Shown: piece by piece, positions 15,252 through 22,790 of the stretch | Layout of the letters: each line of letters starts with the position of its first letter | Numbering within the stretch: the first letter of the stretch is position 1 | DNA from: Clostridia bacterium | GTDB taxonomy: Bacteria > Bacillota > Clostridia > Lachnospirales > Lachnospiraceae | Direction of reading: 5' to 3' | NCBI GenBank assembly: GCA_910574475.1 | Contig: CAJTAT010000019.1 | Coordinates: 1 to 34,728 of the forward strand | Length of the DNA: 34,728 bases | Translations under genes and position numbers: made by a program | Notes under the pieces: model-generated | The model's database searches: none | Seen by the model: the letters and a program-made list of their open reading frames with translations, nothing else | Told to the model about the DNA's origin: nothing

Positions 15252-16007
15252 TCAAAGGCTCTCGCCCTCTTTGTAGGAATAATCGGGGATTCCCTTTTTC
15301 GGGTTCTCCTTTTTCTCCCGGTTTAACCAGCGGCGCAATGCGGCGGCATGGCACACATAATCATTCCCGCTGGCAGCTATGTACTCGCTCATTTCCTCAA
15401 TGAACCGTTCCAGCCTGTCCGGGTATTCCTCTTTCAGCTCCGTATACTCGGATTCGGAGAGGAAAATATTTTTATATCTGCCAAAGGGTGCGGGCGGCTC
15501 CCCACTCGCTCCTTTTAGTTGGTTCTCTTTTAGTTGGTTTATAGTAAGTTGGTTAGGGGTCGGTTTTCCGTCCAACGCAAAGGTCGGTTTTCCGTCCTTA
15601 TGAGGGTCGCTTTTCCGGCTATCAGAGGGTCGGTTTTCCGGCTGTATGGCGGTCATATGGTCGGAAAACTGTACCACTGGCACTTGCGGTATTTTCACAT
15701 AAAGGCGGTTCGGTGCGGAGAAGCCCCGGCGTTCCCTCACCAGAAGCCCGGCAGCGTCCAGCTCGTTCAGTGCGGATTTTATGGCGGTTCTTCCTTTATC
15801 CAGCGTTTCCGCTATCTCCGAAACAGGATAGACAATATACGTCCTGCCCTCGCTGTCCTGCCAGCCGTTCTTCTGTGAGAGGGTGGTACGGTCTAACAGC
15901 AGCGCATAGAGCAGCCTTGCGGTATATGACAAGTCCATTTTCAGCAGAAAACAGGGATAAGGGAAAAACTGCGGCATTGCGGTGTCGGCTGTGATGTAAT
16001 CGGTTAT
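15252..16007 (-). CDS. RepA_N-type replication initiator, apparently starting at ATA
   Basis: The roughly 250-aa protein has the RepA_N winged-helix region (MPQFFPYPCFLLKMDLSYTARLLYALLL; YPVSEIAETLDKGRTAIKSALNELDAAGLL; FSAPNRLYVKIP), a variable linker and a C-terminal domain (YVCHAAALRRWLNREKK). The expected start MTITDYITADTA reads ITITDYITADTA-like here: the codon at the right distance from a perfect AGGAGG (eight bases) is ATA (16005-16007), not ATG. Alternatives are an ATG at 15977 with no ribosome site, or upstream in-frame codons. It may use AUA at low efficiency or carry a start-codon mutation. It is the first gene of a replication operon with the DnaC-like gene. Confidence 0.75.
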   Translation of the reverse strand: MTDYITADTAMPQFFPYPCFLLKMDLSYTARLLYALLLDRTTLSQKNGWQDSEGRTYIVYPVSEIAETLDKGRTAIKSALNELDAAGLLVRERRGFSAPNRLYVKIPQVPVVQFSDHMTAIQPENRPSDSRKSDPHKDGKPTFALDGKPTPNQLTINQLKENQLKGASGEPPAPFGRYKNIFLSESEYTELKEEYPDRLERFIEEMSEYIAASGNDYVCHAAALRRWLNREKKENPKKGIPDYSYKEGESL

Positions 16008-16116
16008 GGTTCTCACCTCCTGTCTGTGGCTTCTGTTACGCAATTAAAGCGGCTTTTCCGGGGGTAAAGGATAAATGTATCGGCTACCCTTTGAGGGCGG
16101 TCAAAAAAGCCTTGAT

Positions 16117-16503
16117 TTATGGGCTTCTTTCATAGCCTAAATGCGTAGAAAGGTGGTATCTTTTCCGCTGACGCTCGGCTTCTTTCCGGCGGCGCACTCT
16201 TGCGGCGCAATCCGGGCAGTATTTCCCCCGGTTGGATTTGGGGAGAAAATACCCGCCGCACTCGGTACAGCGTTTCCTGTCTGCCCGGTGCAAAAGGGCG
16301 GCTTCCAGTTTCCCGTCCAGCGGCAGCACGGCGGCAATGAACCAGCGGCACATAAGGGAATAGCTGATACTCTGTACACATACGCAAGGCTCGCCGTTAT
16401 CCAGCAGGATACAGTTGCCGTTATCGTAGTTGCAGCACTCATGCACAAGCCGGCACGCCGCCCGGTACTGGCGGTAGTCCATTCTTGGTATCTTTGCGCC
16501 CAT
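16117..16503 (-). CDS. Cysteine-rich VLP-domain protein
   Basis: The 128-aa protein is rich in cysteines in three groups: CRLVHECCNYDNGNCILLDNG, CVCVQ...CRWF and a zinc ribbon CTECGGYFLPKSNRGKYCPDCA, then a basic tail. The VHECCNYDNGNCI and GKYCPDC blocks identify the Cys-rich VLP family found in clostridial conjugative elements. It probably binds zinc and DNA. The ATG at 16503 gives MGAKIPRMDYRQ, and a second ATG at 16482 is possible; neither has a strong ribosome site. It ends 110 bases before the replication gene and follows the 171-aa gene by four bases, so it is in the relaxase transcript. Confidence 0.78.
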   Translation of the reverse strand: MGAKIPRMDYRQYRAACRLVHECCNYDNGNCILLDNGEPCVCVQSISYSLMCRWFIAAVLPLDGKLEAALLHRADRKRCTECGGYFLPKSNRGKYCPDCAARVRRRKEAERQRKRYHLSTHLGYERSP

Positions 16504-16507
16504 GCCC

Positions 16508-17023
16508 TCAACGCTCCCTTTCCGGCTTCCTGTCCGGGTACAGCTTCCCGGCGGCTACGGCGGCATGGCTCTTTATCTTGATTTCGCCCCGCCCCTCGCT
16601 GGCTCTTGCGTTCCTGTAGCCCTCATCAGAGAGAAAATAGCGGTGACGTTCCCCCGGAAATCCCACGGGGCTGTCGCTGGTCTTTACGTCAAGGACTATC
16701 ATGTGGCGGGTTTCGGGGAGAAAACGCTCCATGCCCGTCAAGTCGTGTCCTTGCATGACTGGCTGCTGTGCCTTTGCTTCAGCAAGCCGCCGCCGGATAG
16801 AGTTCTCATGCCCCGCAAGGAAACGGGCTTTGTTGTCGGCGATAAACTGGCTGCATTCCGGCTCCGGTATCTTTTGCAGCTTCTCTATGGAGTTCTCCAT
16901 GATTACCCTTGTCAACAGGTCTTTTATCACGGGTACGGTTTCTTTCATGCCGCCTATGGTTTCCGCTTTGGTGGGTGCGGCGTACTGGTAAATCATTTCA
17001 AGCTCGCTGTTCGTAAATCTCAT
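16508..17023 (-). CDS. Conserved mobile-element protein, N-terminal part TTRAP-like
   Basis: The 171-aa protein begins MRFTNSELEMIYQYAAPTKA and continues with helices (TRVIMENSIEKLQKIPEPEC) that resemble the transposon-transfer-assisting protein family of clostridial elements. The C-terminal 80 residues (HMIVLDVKTSDSPVGFPGER ... YFLSDEGYRNARASEGRG) are not recognised. A role in transfer is suggested only by the company it keeps: it follows the relaxase gene by 25 bases and has a strong Shine-Dalgarno site (GGAGG, seven bases upstream). Confidence 0.5.
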   Translation of the reverse strand: MRFTNSELEMIYQYAAPTKAETIGGMKETVPVIKDLLTRVIMENSIEKLQKIPEPECSQFIADNKARFLAGHENSIRRRLAEAKAQQPVMQGHDLTGMERFLPETRHMIVLDVKTSDSPVGFPGERHRYFLSDEGYRNARASEGRGEIKIKSHAAVAAGKLYPDRKPERER

Positions 17024-17048
17024 GGCATTACCTCCTGTGGCTGTTTTG

Positions 17049-18680
17049 TTATCGTTCCTGTTCGTGTTTTTTCTGCTGGCTCGGTGCGCCCCTCAAAATC
17101 TGCCCGATATTGCCCTTGACGGTCTGCAATTCCCGGACGTTCTCTTTCTTCTCCCGGTACTCGTTGTAAAGGGCGTTTTTCTCCTTGGTAAGCTGCTCAA
17201 TCTCGGTCTGTAATGCTTTGGACGCTGGCAGCTTGGAGATTCCCTGTGCCTTGAAATACCGGGCGGCGGATTCGGAAATGATAAACTCGCTTTCATGCTG
17301 CTCCCGGTAGGCTCTCCGGGCTTTCTCCGTTTTCTGCGCCCGCAATCCGTCACGGGCTGGCTTGGTCTTGATGTACGCTAATAGCTGTTTCTGCAAGTCT
17401 TTTTTCTCCCGTAAAGTGCTTTCCACGGCTTTCAGTTTCCCGGTGGTTTCATGCAAGCCCACACTGGCGGCGGCAAGGGCGGCTTCCAGTTCCTCCGGGG
17501 AAGAAAAGCCGGATTCCTCGTAAATGCTCATGGTCGCTGCCATTTGTTTTAGGTTATGGACAGCCGCCCAGCGGTCATATCCTATGCCCTTGCCCTCGGC
17601 TCGCTTGGCTTCCCGGTCTACCATGCGCTGTACGCTGTCCTGTTTCGGTGCGTTTATAGCGGCTTTGTTGCGTTGTAGACGGTCTTTTATGCTGTGGGGG
17701 TATTCCTGTTTGGGTAGGGGCTTTTCGGCGGTTCTTGCAGCGTTCTGTGCGTTTTGGGAGAGTGTTTCCAGTACGGCGGCACGGTCAAAATCATCACCTA
17801 ATTTCCGGGCGGTGATTGGCTTCGTCCTGTCCGGCGTGAGATAACTCAATCTCCCCCGGCTCTCCTTGACGGTCACGCCCTGTTGTAACAGCTTCCCGGA
17901 AAAGTCCTCAAAGGAAACGGCAGAGGACAGGGCGGTGCGGATCGTGCGCCGTAGCTTCTCCTTGTCGGTTTCAAATTTCGTAAGTTTGGGCGGCTCACCT
18001 GCGGTGGCAAGGGAAGCGTTCTCTTTATCCAGTGCGGCTTGTCCTTTCCGTTTCGCCCAATACTCACGCTCGGTAACTCGGTTCTTGCTCCCGTTCAGCA
18101 AGTCAATCTGATAGAGGTTTTCCCGGTGGCACATCTCCATGACTTCCGCTTTGAAATACTCCATAGCTGCGTCCGTACAGCGGTGCTTACAGCCCTCCCT
18201 TGTGTCGGCTGGTCTTTCCATGTAGGGAAGTAGCGGCACTTCCGCAATCCGCAAAGAATTGATTACGATATGCACATGAATGTTGCCGCTGTGGTTATGT
18301 CCGTCCGGGTGGGTGCATACAAGGGCTTGGTGTCCGGGGAAATGCGTCTTGCAAAATTCCTCGCCCAACTCCTGCGCCCGGTCTACGGTCAAGCCGTTGT
18401 CGGCAGCGTCACGGGGGTCAAAGCTGATAATATAGTGATGGCTCTTTACGTCCTCCCGTTTCTGGTTCTTGCCGTATTTGAGATTGGAGCGCATACACGC
18501 TATGGCGAAATCCTCGCCGCCGCAATTCAGAGAGGAAATGCGGTAATCGTCACGGGAGATAAGCCGCCCGTTTTCATCCAGTGTGGGCTTCATGGTAAAC
18601 TCGTCATGCTCAAAGGTTAGGTACTGTTCAGCCGCCCCATAGTCGGCATTTTTAGAGCTGATATGTTTGAACGTTGCCAA
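17049..18680 (-). CDS. MobP-type relaxase of element 1
   Basis: The 543-aa relaxase/mobilization nuclease has the motif III triad around His130, His135 and His137 (HNHSGNIHVHIVINS), an earlier SHHYIISFDP motif and an N-terminal KHISSKNADYGAAEQYL block typical of Tn1549-like relaxases. A long charged coiled-coil C-terminus follows. It nicks the oriT and stays bound to the 5' end of the transferred strand. I start it at TTG 18678-18680 (MATFKHISS), with AGGTGA seven bases upstream; a GTG nine bases earlier is possible. The start lies within the last 29 bases of mobC in another frame, giving tight coupling. No type IV secretion genes are in this element. Confidence 0.88.
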   Translation of the reverse strand: MATFKHISSKNADYGAAEQYLTFEHDEFTMKPTLDENGRLISRDDYRISSLNCGGEDFAIACMRSNLKYGKNQKREDVKSHHYIISFDPRDAADNGLTVDRAQELGEEFCKTHFPGHQALVCTHPDGHNHSGNIHVHIVINSLRIAEVPLLPYMERPADTREGCKHRCTDAAMEYFKAEVMEMCHRENLYQIDLLNGSKNRVTEREYWAKRKGQAALDKENASLATAGEPPKLTKFETDKEKLRRTIRTALSSAVSFEDFSGKLLQQGVTVKESRGRLSYLTPDRTKPITARKLGDDFDRAAVLETLSQNAQNAARTAEKPLPKQEYPHSIKDRLQRNKAAINAPKQDSVQRMVDREAKRAEGKGIGYDRWAAVHNLKQMAATMSIYEESGFSSPEELEAALAAASVGLHETTGKLKAVESTLREKKDLQKQLLAYIKTKPARDGLRAQKTEKARRAYREQHESEFIISESAARYFKAQGISKLPASKALQTEIEQLTKEKNALYNEYREKKENVRELQTVKGNIGQILRGAPSQQKKHEQER

Positions 18681-19047
18681 CGGCTTCACCTACTTTCTGC
18701 AAGACTTCAAACTTTAAAGCGGCAAGCTCGGCTATGGCGGCTCGTACCTCTTGGGAGAGGGCGTTATAGGGTGCGCCGTACTCGTTCAGACAGCGGGCAA
18801 TCTGATTCAGATTCCCGCCGATTTTCCCGTACTCGGCTGTGAGCTTTCCAACGGCAGAAAGTAATTCATCATTGACCGGGGAAACGGTAATGACCGGGCG
18901 TATTCGTGACTTGGTAAGGGCTTGCCGGATAAACTCGGCTTGGCTCATTTTGCAGAGGGAAACACGCTCGGAAAACTCGGCGTATTCTTCCTCGGTCAAG
19001 CGTGTCTTGATTACCCGGTGGCGGTGGGGCGTGTTGTATCTTTTCAT
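18652..19047 (-). CDS. mobC: Relaxosome accessory protein MobC
   Basis: The 131-aa protein has a ribbon-helix-helix-like N-terminus (HRVIKTRLTEEEYAEFSERV, CKMSQAEFIRQALTKS) and the MobC signature GKIGGNLNQIARCLNEYGAP. It would bind oriT and help the relaxase open it. The ATG at 19045-19047 has AAAGGAGG ten bases upstream; the in-frame extension to 19146 runs through the presumed oriT and is not credible. The downstream relaxase gene overlaps its 3' end. Confidence 0.88.
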   Translation of the reverse strand: MKRYNTPHRHRVIKTRLTEEEYAEFSERVSLCKMSQAEFIRQALTKSRIRPVITVSPVNDELLSAVGKLTAEYGKIGGNLNQIARCLNEYGAPYNALSQEVRAAIAELAALKFEVLQKVGEAVGNVQTYQL

Positions 19048-19510
19048 GGCTGTGAACCTCCTTTCGTGGGTGGATTTTTTCAAGCGGCGCAAGCCGCAAA
19101 AAGGCGGGCTTGGGGTGGCAACCCCAACAAGATTCCCGCAGGACAAATTGAGCCGATAGGCGAAATTTGGTACTGTGGTAGAATCTTGCTCTTAAAAAAT
19201 GGCGGTTTCCTCTGTGCTGGCTTCCCTCAATACCTTTAGTGCCGCAAGCGGGGATTTTGCCAAAACAACAGCGATATTTCTCTCGCTAATACCTACAAAC
19301 CAGCAAAAAGGAAAATGGACGTTGATTTGCAGAAATTCCCCCTCATTCCTTACAACACCACGCAAGCCCGAATAGGTGGGAATTTTTGAAAATTTCTTCT
19401 CGCTCGCCCTCCACGGACAGCTTGCGGATTTGTCAAACGTGAGAGGGAATTTCTTTCTATCCCCTTTGCACGGCATAATACCTACGATTTTTGAAAATGC
19501 CAAAAATGGA
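19048..19510. other. Non-coding region upstream of mobC, putative oriT of element 1
   Basis: No gene is seen. At 19108-19125 is a hairpin TTGGGGT/AACCCCAA. Next to it, on the minus strand, is TTTGTCCTGCGGG (about 19132-19146), which resembles the P-type nick consensus ATCCTG|C known from RP4-like relaxases, followed on the plus strand by a dyad ATTGAGCC/GGCGAAAT (19147-19169). Its place just upstream of mobC and a MobP relaxase supports an oriT. The rest (19200-19500) is AT-rich with no clear feature. Confidence 0.45.
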
Positions 19511-19558
19511 CGCAAAAAAACAGGAAACCTTTTCTTGATTTCCTGTCTTGGTATGCCG
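19511..19558 (-). terminator. Intrinsic terminator after the sigma/HTH pair
   Basis: On the minus strand, ACAGGAAATC and GGTTTCCTGT form a stem followed by seven T. It is homologous to the element 2 terminator at 6563-6611, including the flanking GGTATGCCG (plus strand). Confidence 0.8.
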
Positions 19559-19575
19559 TTTCTATGTAGCGACGG

Positions 19576-19800
19576 TTATTCAGTTTTGTGGTATGGCTGT
19601 TCATCAAAACGGAACTTGAACAATGCGGCAACAAGCCGGGATTTTATACTGTCCTCGGTATCTCTGTCGATATGCCCGTTTTCAATGGCGGCGATTCGGA
19701 TTCGCTTGCTGTAATGCCGTAAAACCTCGTCCACGGCTTCCGGCTCGCCGCTGGTCGCCCGGACAATCGTTTCATAGGGTAAAAGGTTCGGATTCCCCAT
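19576..19800 (-). CDS. Helix-turn-helix protein (HTH_16-like), partner of the sigma factor
   Basis: The 74-aa protein (MGNPNLLPYETIVRATSGEP ... VLRHYSKRIRIAA, then DTEDSIKSRLVAALFKF) belongs to the small helix-turn-helix group that follows an ECF-like sigma factor in Tn916/Tn1549-type elements. I start it at ATG 19798-19800, with GGAGG nine bases upstream. The start lies inside the last 29 bases of the sigma gene in another frame, so it is translated with it. It may modulate the sigma factor or control excision and transfer genes. Confidence 0.8.
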   Translation of the reverse strand: MGNPNLLPYETIVRATSGEPEAVDEVLRHYSKRIRIAAIENGHIDRDTEDSIKSRLVAALFKFRFDEQPYHKTE

Positions 19801-20230
19801 GTGAAAGCACCTCCATTTCTTTGTGCAGGAGCTGTAAAGTCCTGCGGATTTGATACCCGGTGGTACTCCGGCAGCGTCCGTACATTTCCCCGATTTCCTG
19901 CTGTGTGTAATGCCCGAAAAAGTAAAAGAAAATGATTTCCCGGTTCTTCTCTGGCAGGGATAACAGGGCAGCGGCAAGCTCCCCATTGGTGAGGATAACT
20001 GTCTGACCGCATACCGTAATGGGGTATTCTTCATAGGGTGCTTCAAAATATTCGTCTGTTGTGCCTAATGGGTAAAACTTTTCTTCTGTGAGGTATTCAA
20101 GGGATATTTCCTTTTGCCGCCGCCTGCTCCTGTCACGCCATGCGTTGATAGCCGCAAAGCGTATGACGGTCTTGCAATAGCCGTTGAAAGTATACATGAT
20201 GTGTTCTCTGTATGCTTCTGTGCAAGGCAT
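19772..20230 (-). CDS. Sigma-70 family RNA polymerase sigma factor
   Basis: The 152-aa protein has a short region-2-like N-terminus (MYTFNGYCKTVIRFAAINAWRD) and a clear region 4 with the sequence LPEKNREIIFFYFFGHYTQQ, then EIGEMYGRCRSTTGYQIRRT and LQLLHKEME. Such small sigma factors are a standard part of Tn1549-like elements and probably drive element genes. The ATG at 20230 has AAGGGGG eight bases upstream. Which promoters it reads cannot be told from the sequence. Confidence 0.85.
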   Translation of the reverse strand: MPCTEAYREHIMYTFNGYCKTVIRFAAINAWRDRSRRRQKEISLEYLTEEKFYPLGTTDEYFEAPYEEYPITVCGQTVILTNGELAAALLSLPEKNREIIFFYFFGHYTQQEIGEMYGRCRSTTGYQIRRTLQLLHKEMEVLSHGESEPFTL

Positions 20231-20270
20231 AAGCGATTCCCCCTTTCTCCCACATGGGGCGGTGCGTAGT

Positions 20271-22040
20271 TTACAGTTCCGTATATGAAATTTGTGTTCC
20301 GTTATAGTTAATAGTTAAGGACACATTTTGCTGAATCTCAAGCAGTACATAGTTTCCAGTTGTAGTACCCATATCAAAAACATTTACCGTACCACTATTA
20401 CGGTCTGTGTAAATTTCCGGCTGGAAAGTGTAATTGTAAGGCAAGCCGCCAAAATAGATATATTGATACCCGGCACTTTTAATTACATACCATGTTTCTG
20501 TATCGCAAGAGCTTATAATATCCCTAAGTTCTTCTGAAAGTTCTTCCTTTGTTACTCTGACACTTCTTCCAATATTTTGGTCTTTTAACGGCACATCTGA
20601 ATTATCAAGTGAATCTTCTTTTTCCAGTGGCACTTCTAATTGGTTGTCCGGTGAATACTCGTCCATATCATAAAGCAATTCATCTGCTTCTGATTCTGTA
20701 AGATATTCAACATTTGTAATGGAATTATTTTTATCCCGTAACACACGCAAATCTATACTTCCCTCGTTATCAAAAATAAAATTTTCAAAAGAGCCATTCA
20801 TTCGTAAGTCCATAAAAATTCTGACACGTTCACCGTGATAGTAGTAAATACCGTCTGTGACAGTGATTCCATGCTGTGCGTATTCTGTGGAATATTGATT
20901 CTCCGTTTTCTCTGTTTTATTTTCAGTTTCTTTTATATTTCTATCCGATTCGGTTTTTATTGATACTTCATTCGGCTTGCCATTATCTTTCAAAACTAAG
21001 TTATTGTTAGTCGCAGGAGAGGCGGCATACGCACCAGTCACAAAAAAACAAACGCAAACTAAAACAGAGAAAATAGCGGTAATGGCAATAATGCCCTTTG
21101 ATTTTTTCTTAAATTTCATAATAGCACCTAACCTTTCTTTTAACTGTTCTGCTCCCTCTGTCAAAGTGACAGAAGCTAAAGAACTTTTGTAGAGATTGTT
21201 TGACTGCAAAAAGGAAATCAGAGTATCTCCATATTCACGCCTTGCTTTGTCGTCAAGTATGGATATAACTTTTTCATCACATGACAATTCACAAGATTTA
21301 TTCACTTCCTTTTCCAACAAATATACAAAAGGATTGAACCAATGGGCGCAGACAACAATCTGTATCAGCCATTTGTAGAACATATCCCTCTGCTTGTAGT
21401 GAATCAGCTCATGCACAAAGATATAAGACAATTCTTTATCGTCCAATTCGCAGGCTGGTAAAACAATTCTTGCACGAAAGAAGCCAATCATTATAGGGGA
21501 AGCAATCAACGGATTGCGGGATAGCTCCACTCTTGTTTTGATATTCAGTTTTTCTTCACAATCAGATAGCAAATTCAAGGTTTTAATATCCGATACTTCT
21601 GTACTACCCGCTTTGATGTATTGGATAAAGCCTTGGTAAATCGTTATCTTACGCACAAATAGAACCAATGCAAATACTGACCAGATAAAAAACAGGCAGA
21701 CGTATCTGTTAAATGGCTCACGCATAGCGGCGGCTATATCCCGGTCTGCCTGTATTGGCTCTGTTTTACTGTTATCTGTATTTGCGGGAGCTGGTACATT
21801 CGGGCTTGTAGGGATTTCATTTGTTATCACTGTTGTGCCGGGCTTTTCAAACAGGCTCCCAACAATCGTAGTATCGGGAGTAAAAGGAAGTAAAAACCGC
21901 AACGCAACAATTATCCAGATATAGTATTGCCATCGCTTGCTGAATCTGCTTTTATATAGCGGTTTCAATCCCAAAATGAGAAGTAATAACAGTGTGCCGG
22001 AAACAGACAGCGACAATAATATTTTCATAAATTCATTCAT
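20271..22040 (-). CDS. BlaR1/MecR1-like M56 metallopeptidase, sensor without a penicillin-binding domain
   Basis: The 589-aa membrane protein has four hydrophobic segments in its first 340 residues (for example LLLLLILGLKPL, YYIWIIVALRFLLPF and FFIWSVFALVLFV; the last, IIAITAIFSVLVCVCFFVTG, precedes the outer part). The zinc-protease motif is HELIHYKQRD with the M56 signature WFNPFVYLLEKEVNKSCELS and CDEKVI. In BlaR1 the outer C-terminal domain binds beta-lactams; here the 250-residue acidic C-terminus has no SxxK or KTG motif that I can see, so the signal is unknown. The ATG at 22038-22040 overlaps the BlaI-type stop (ATGAATGA). It would cleave the repressor on sensing its signal. Confidence 0.85.
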   Translation of the reverse strand: MNEFMKILLSLSVSGTLLLLLILGLKPLYKSRFSKRWQYYIWIIVALRFLLPFTPDTTIVGSLFEKPGTTVITNEIPTSPNVPAPANTDNSKTEPIQADRDIAAAMREPFNRYVCLFFIWSVFALVLFVRKITIYQGFIQYIKAGSTEVSDIKTLNLLSDCEEKLNIKTRVELSRNPLIASPIMIGFFRARIVLPACELDDKELSYIFVHELIHYKQRDMFYKWLIQIVVCAHWFNPFVYLLEKEVNKSCELSCDEKVISILDDKARREYGDTLISFLQSNNLYKSSLASVTLTEGAEQLKERLGAIMKFKKKSKGIIAITAIFSVLVCVCFFVTGAYAASPATNNNLVLKDNGKPNEVSIKTESDRNIKETENKTEKTENQYSTEYAQHGITVTDGIYYYHGERVRIFMDLRMNGSFENFIFDNEGSIDLRVLRDKNNSITNVEYLTESEADELLYDMDEYSPDNQLEVPLEKEDSLDNSDVPLKDQNIGRSVRVTKEELSEELRDIISSCDTETWYVIKSAGYQYIYFGGLPYNYTFQPEIYTDRNSGTVNVFDMGTTTGNYVLLEIQQNVSLTINYNGTQISYTEL

Positions 22041-22407
22041 TTTCTTTTCTCCAAAACGATTCAATTTCTTTCAACTCGTCTGCTGAAAGAATATCCTGCC
22101 GCAACAAAGTTGACACTAAATTTTTCACATTCCCGCCGTAGACTTTATCAAGAAAGCTGTGGGTCTGCATGGTCTGATATTCTGTTTCTGTTACCATAGC
22201 CACATACTCATTCTTCCTGCCGATTTTTTTGACTTTTAAGAACTTTTTTTCTCCTAATCGGGAAAGCAGTGTGAGTACGGTATTATTCTTCCATTCGTTC
22301 TTGTCTTTCTCCAATTCCTCCATGATGACGGAGTATAAAGCTGCCCCTCCATTCCTCCAAATGATTTTCATTAGTACCAATTCGGATTCAGAAATTTGCT
22401 GTGCCAT
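22033..22407 (-). CDS. BlaI/MecI/CopY-family repressor
   Basis: The 124-aa protein has the winged-helix fold of BlaI/MecI: ISESELVLMKIIWRNGGAAL, then WKNNTVLTLLSRLGEKKFLK with the wing VKKIGRKNEYVAMV, then a C-terminal dimerisation part with helices (SFLDKVYGGNVKNLVSTLLR). In BlaI/MecI the cognate peptidase cuts in this region. The ATG has GGAGG five bases upstream. It is the first gene of a two-gene operon with the M56 peptidase and has a well-formed promoter/operator upstream. No target gene besides its own operon is visible in element 1. Confidence 0.88.
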   Translation of the reverse strand: MAQQISESELVLMKIIWRNGGAALYSVIMEELEKDKNEWKNNTVLTLLSRLGEKKFLKVKKIGRKNEYVAMVTETEYQTMQTHSFLDKVYGGNVKNLVSTLLRQDILSADELKEIESFWRKENE

Positions 22408-22424
22408 TTTGTCCTCCTTTTACC

Positions 22425-22477
22425 TTAACATTTTGTGGGTGTATGAATATCTTAACACTTTGTAGGTGATAATGCAA
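22425..22477 (-). promoter_or_regulatory. Promoter and tandem operators of the BlaI/BlaR1-like operon
   Basis: On the minus strand, TTGCAT (22472-22477) and TAAGAT (22449-22454) are separated by 17 bases. CACCTACAAAGTGTTAA (22452-22468) fills the spacer and is repeated as ACCCACAAAATGTTAA at 22425-22440, 27 bp on. Each holds ACA-N3-TGT, the type of dyad bound by BlaI/CopY repressors, so autorepression is likely. Confidence 0.7.
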
Positions 22478-22558
22478 TACCCTAAAGGAAATTTAAGAAT
22501 TTATAAAAAGATATGAAAGATAGGGGGGGATTCCGTAGTAGTCGGCACTGTGCGTAAT

Positions 22559-22682
22559 GTGCATAACTTGCTATCTTATGGAGTTGTGGGAAAGTCTGTT
22601 TGCAGAATGTGGGAAAGCTGCACTTTAGCTTTTCCATGTTCTGTGAACGGACTTTTCCATGACGGAATAGCAAGTTATACAC
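22559..22682. repeat. Long imperfect inverted repeat near the right end of element 1
   Basis: The arms 22559-22619 and 22627-22682 pair over about 56-60 bases around a 7-base loop, with exact blocks such as ATAACTTGCTAT, AAAGTC, CAGAA and AAAGCT. There is no ORF inside. It lies 110 bases from the attachment site. It could fold as a large cruciform or long RNA hairpin, or be a remnant of a small transposon. The rest of 22408-22790 holds only the BlaI promoter and nothing else recognisable. Confidence 0.65.
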
Positions 22683-22790
22683 ATTTCCACGGTGCTTGTC
22701 TTTTGGTCTTTGGTTTCTTTGGTTCGGAATAGTGTGGTGCTGGCGGTCTATCTCTTGTTTTCGGTTGCTTGCTTCTTTACCGTACATGAG

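Noticed and set aside
19048..19146. N-terminal extension of mobC
   Set aside because: It covers the putative oriT hairpin, and the ATG at 19047 has a perfect ribosome site.
19511..19558. Hairpin with GGTATGCCG as a shared oriT of the MobQ and MobP elements
   Set aside because: Read on the minus strand it is a stem followed by seven T, placed right after a gene end in both elements, so an intrinsic terminator explains it better.
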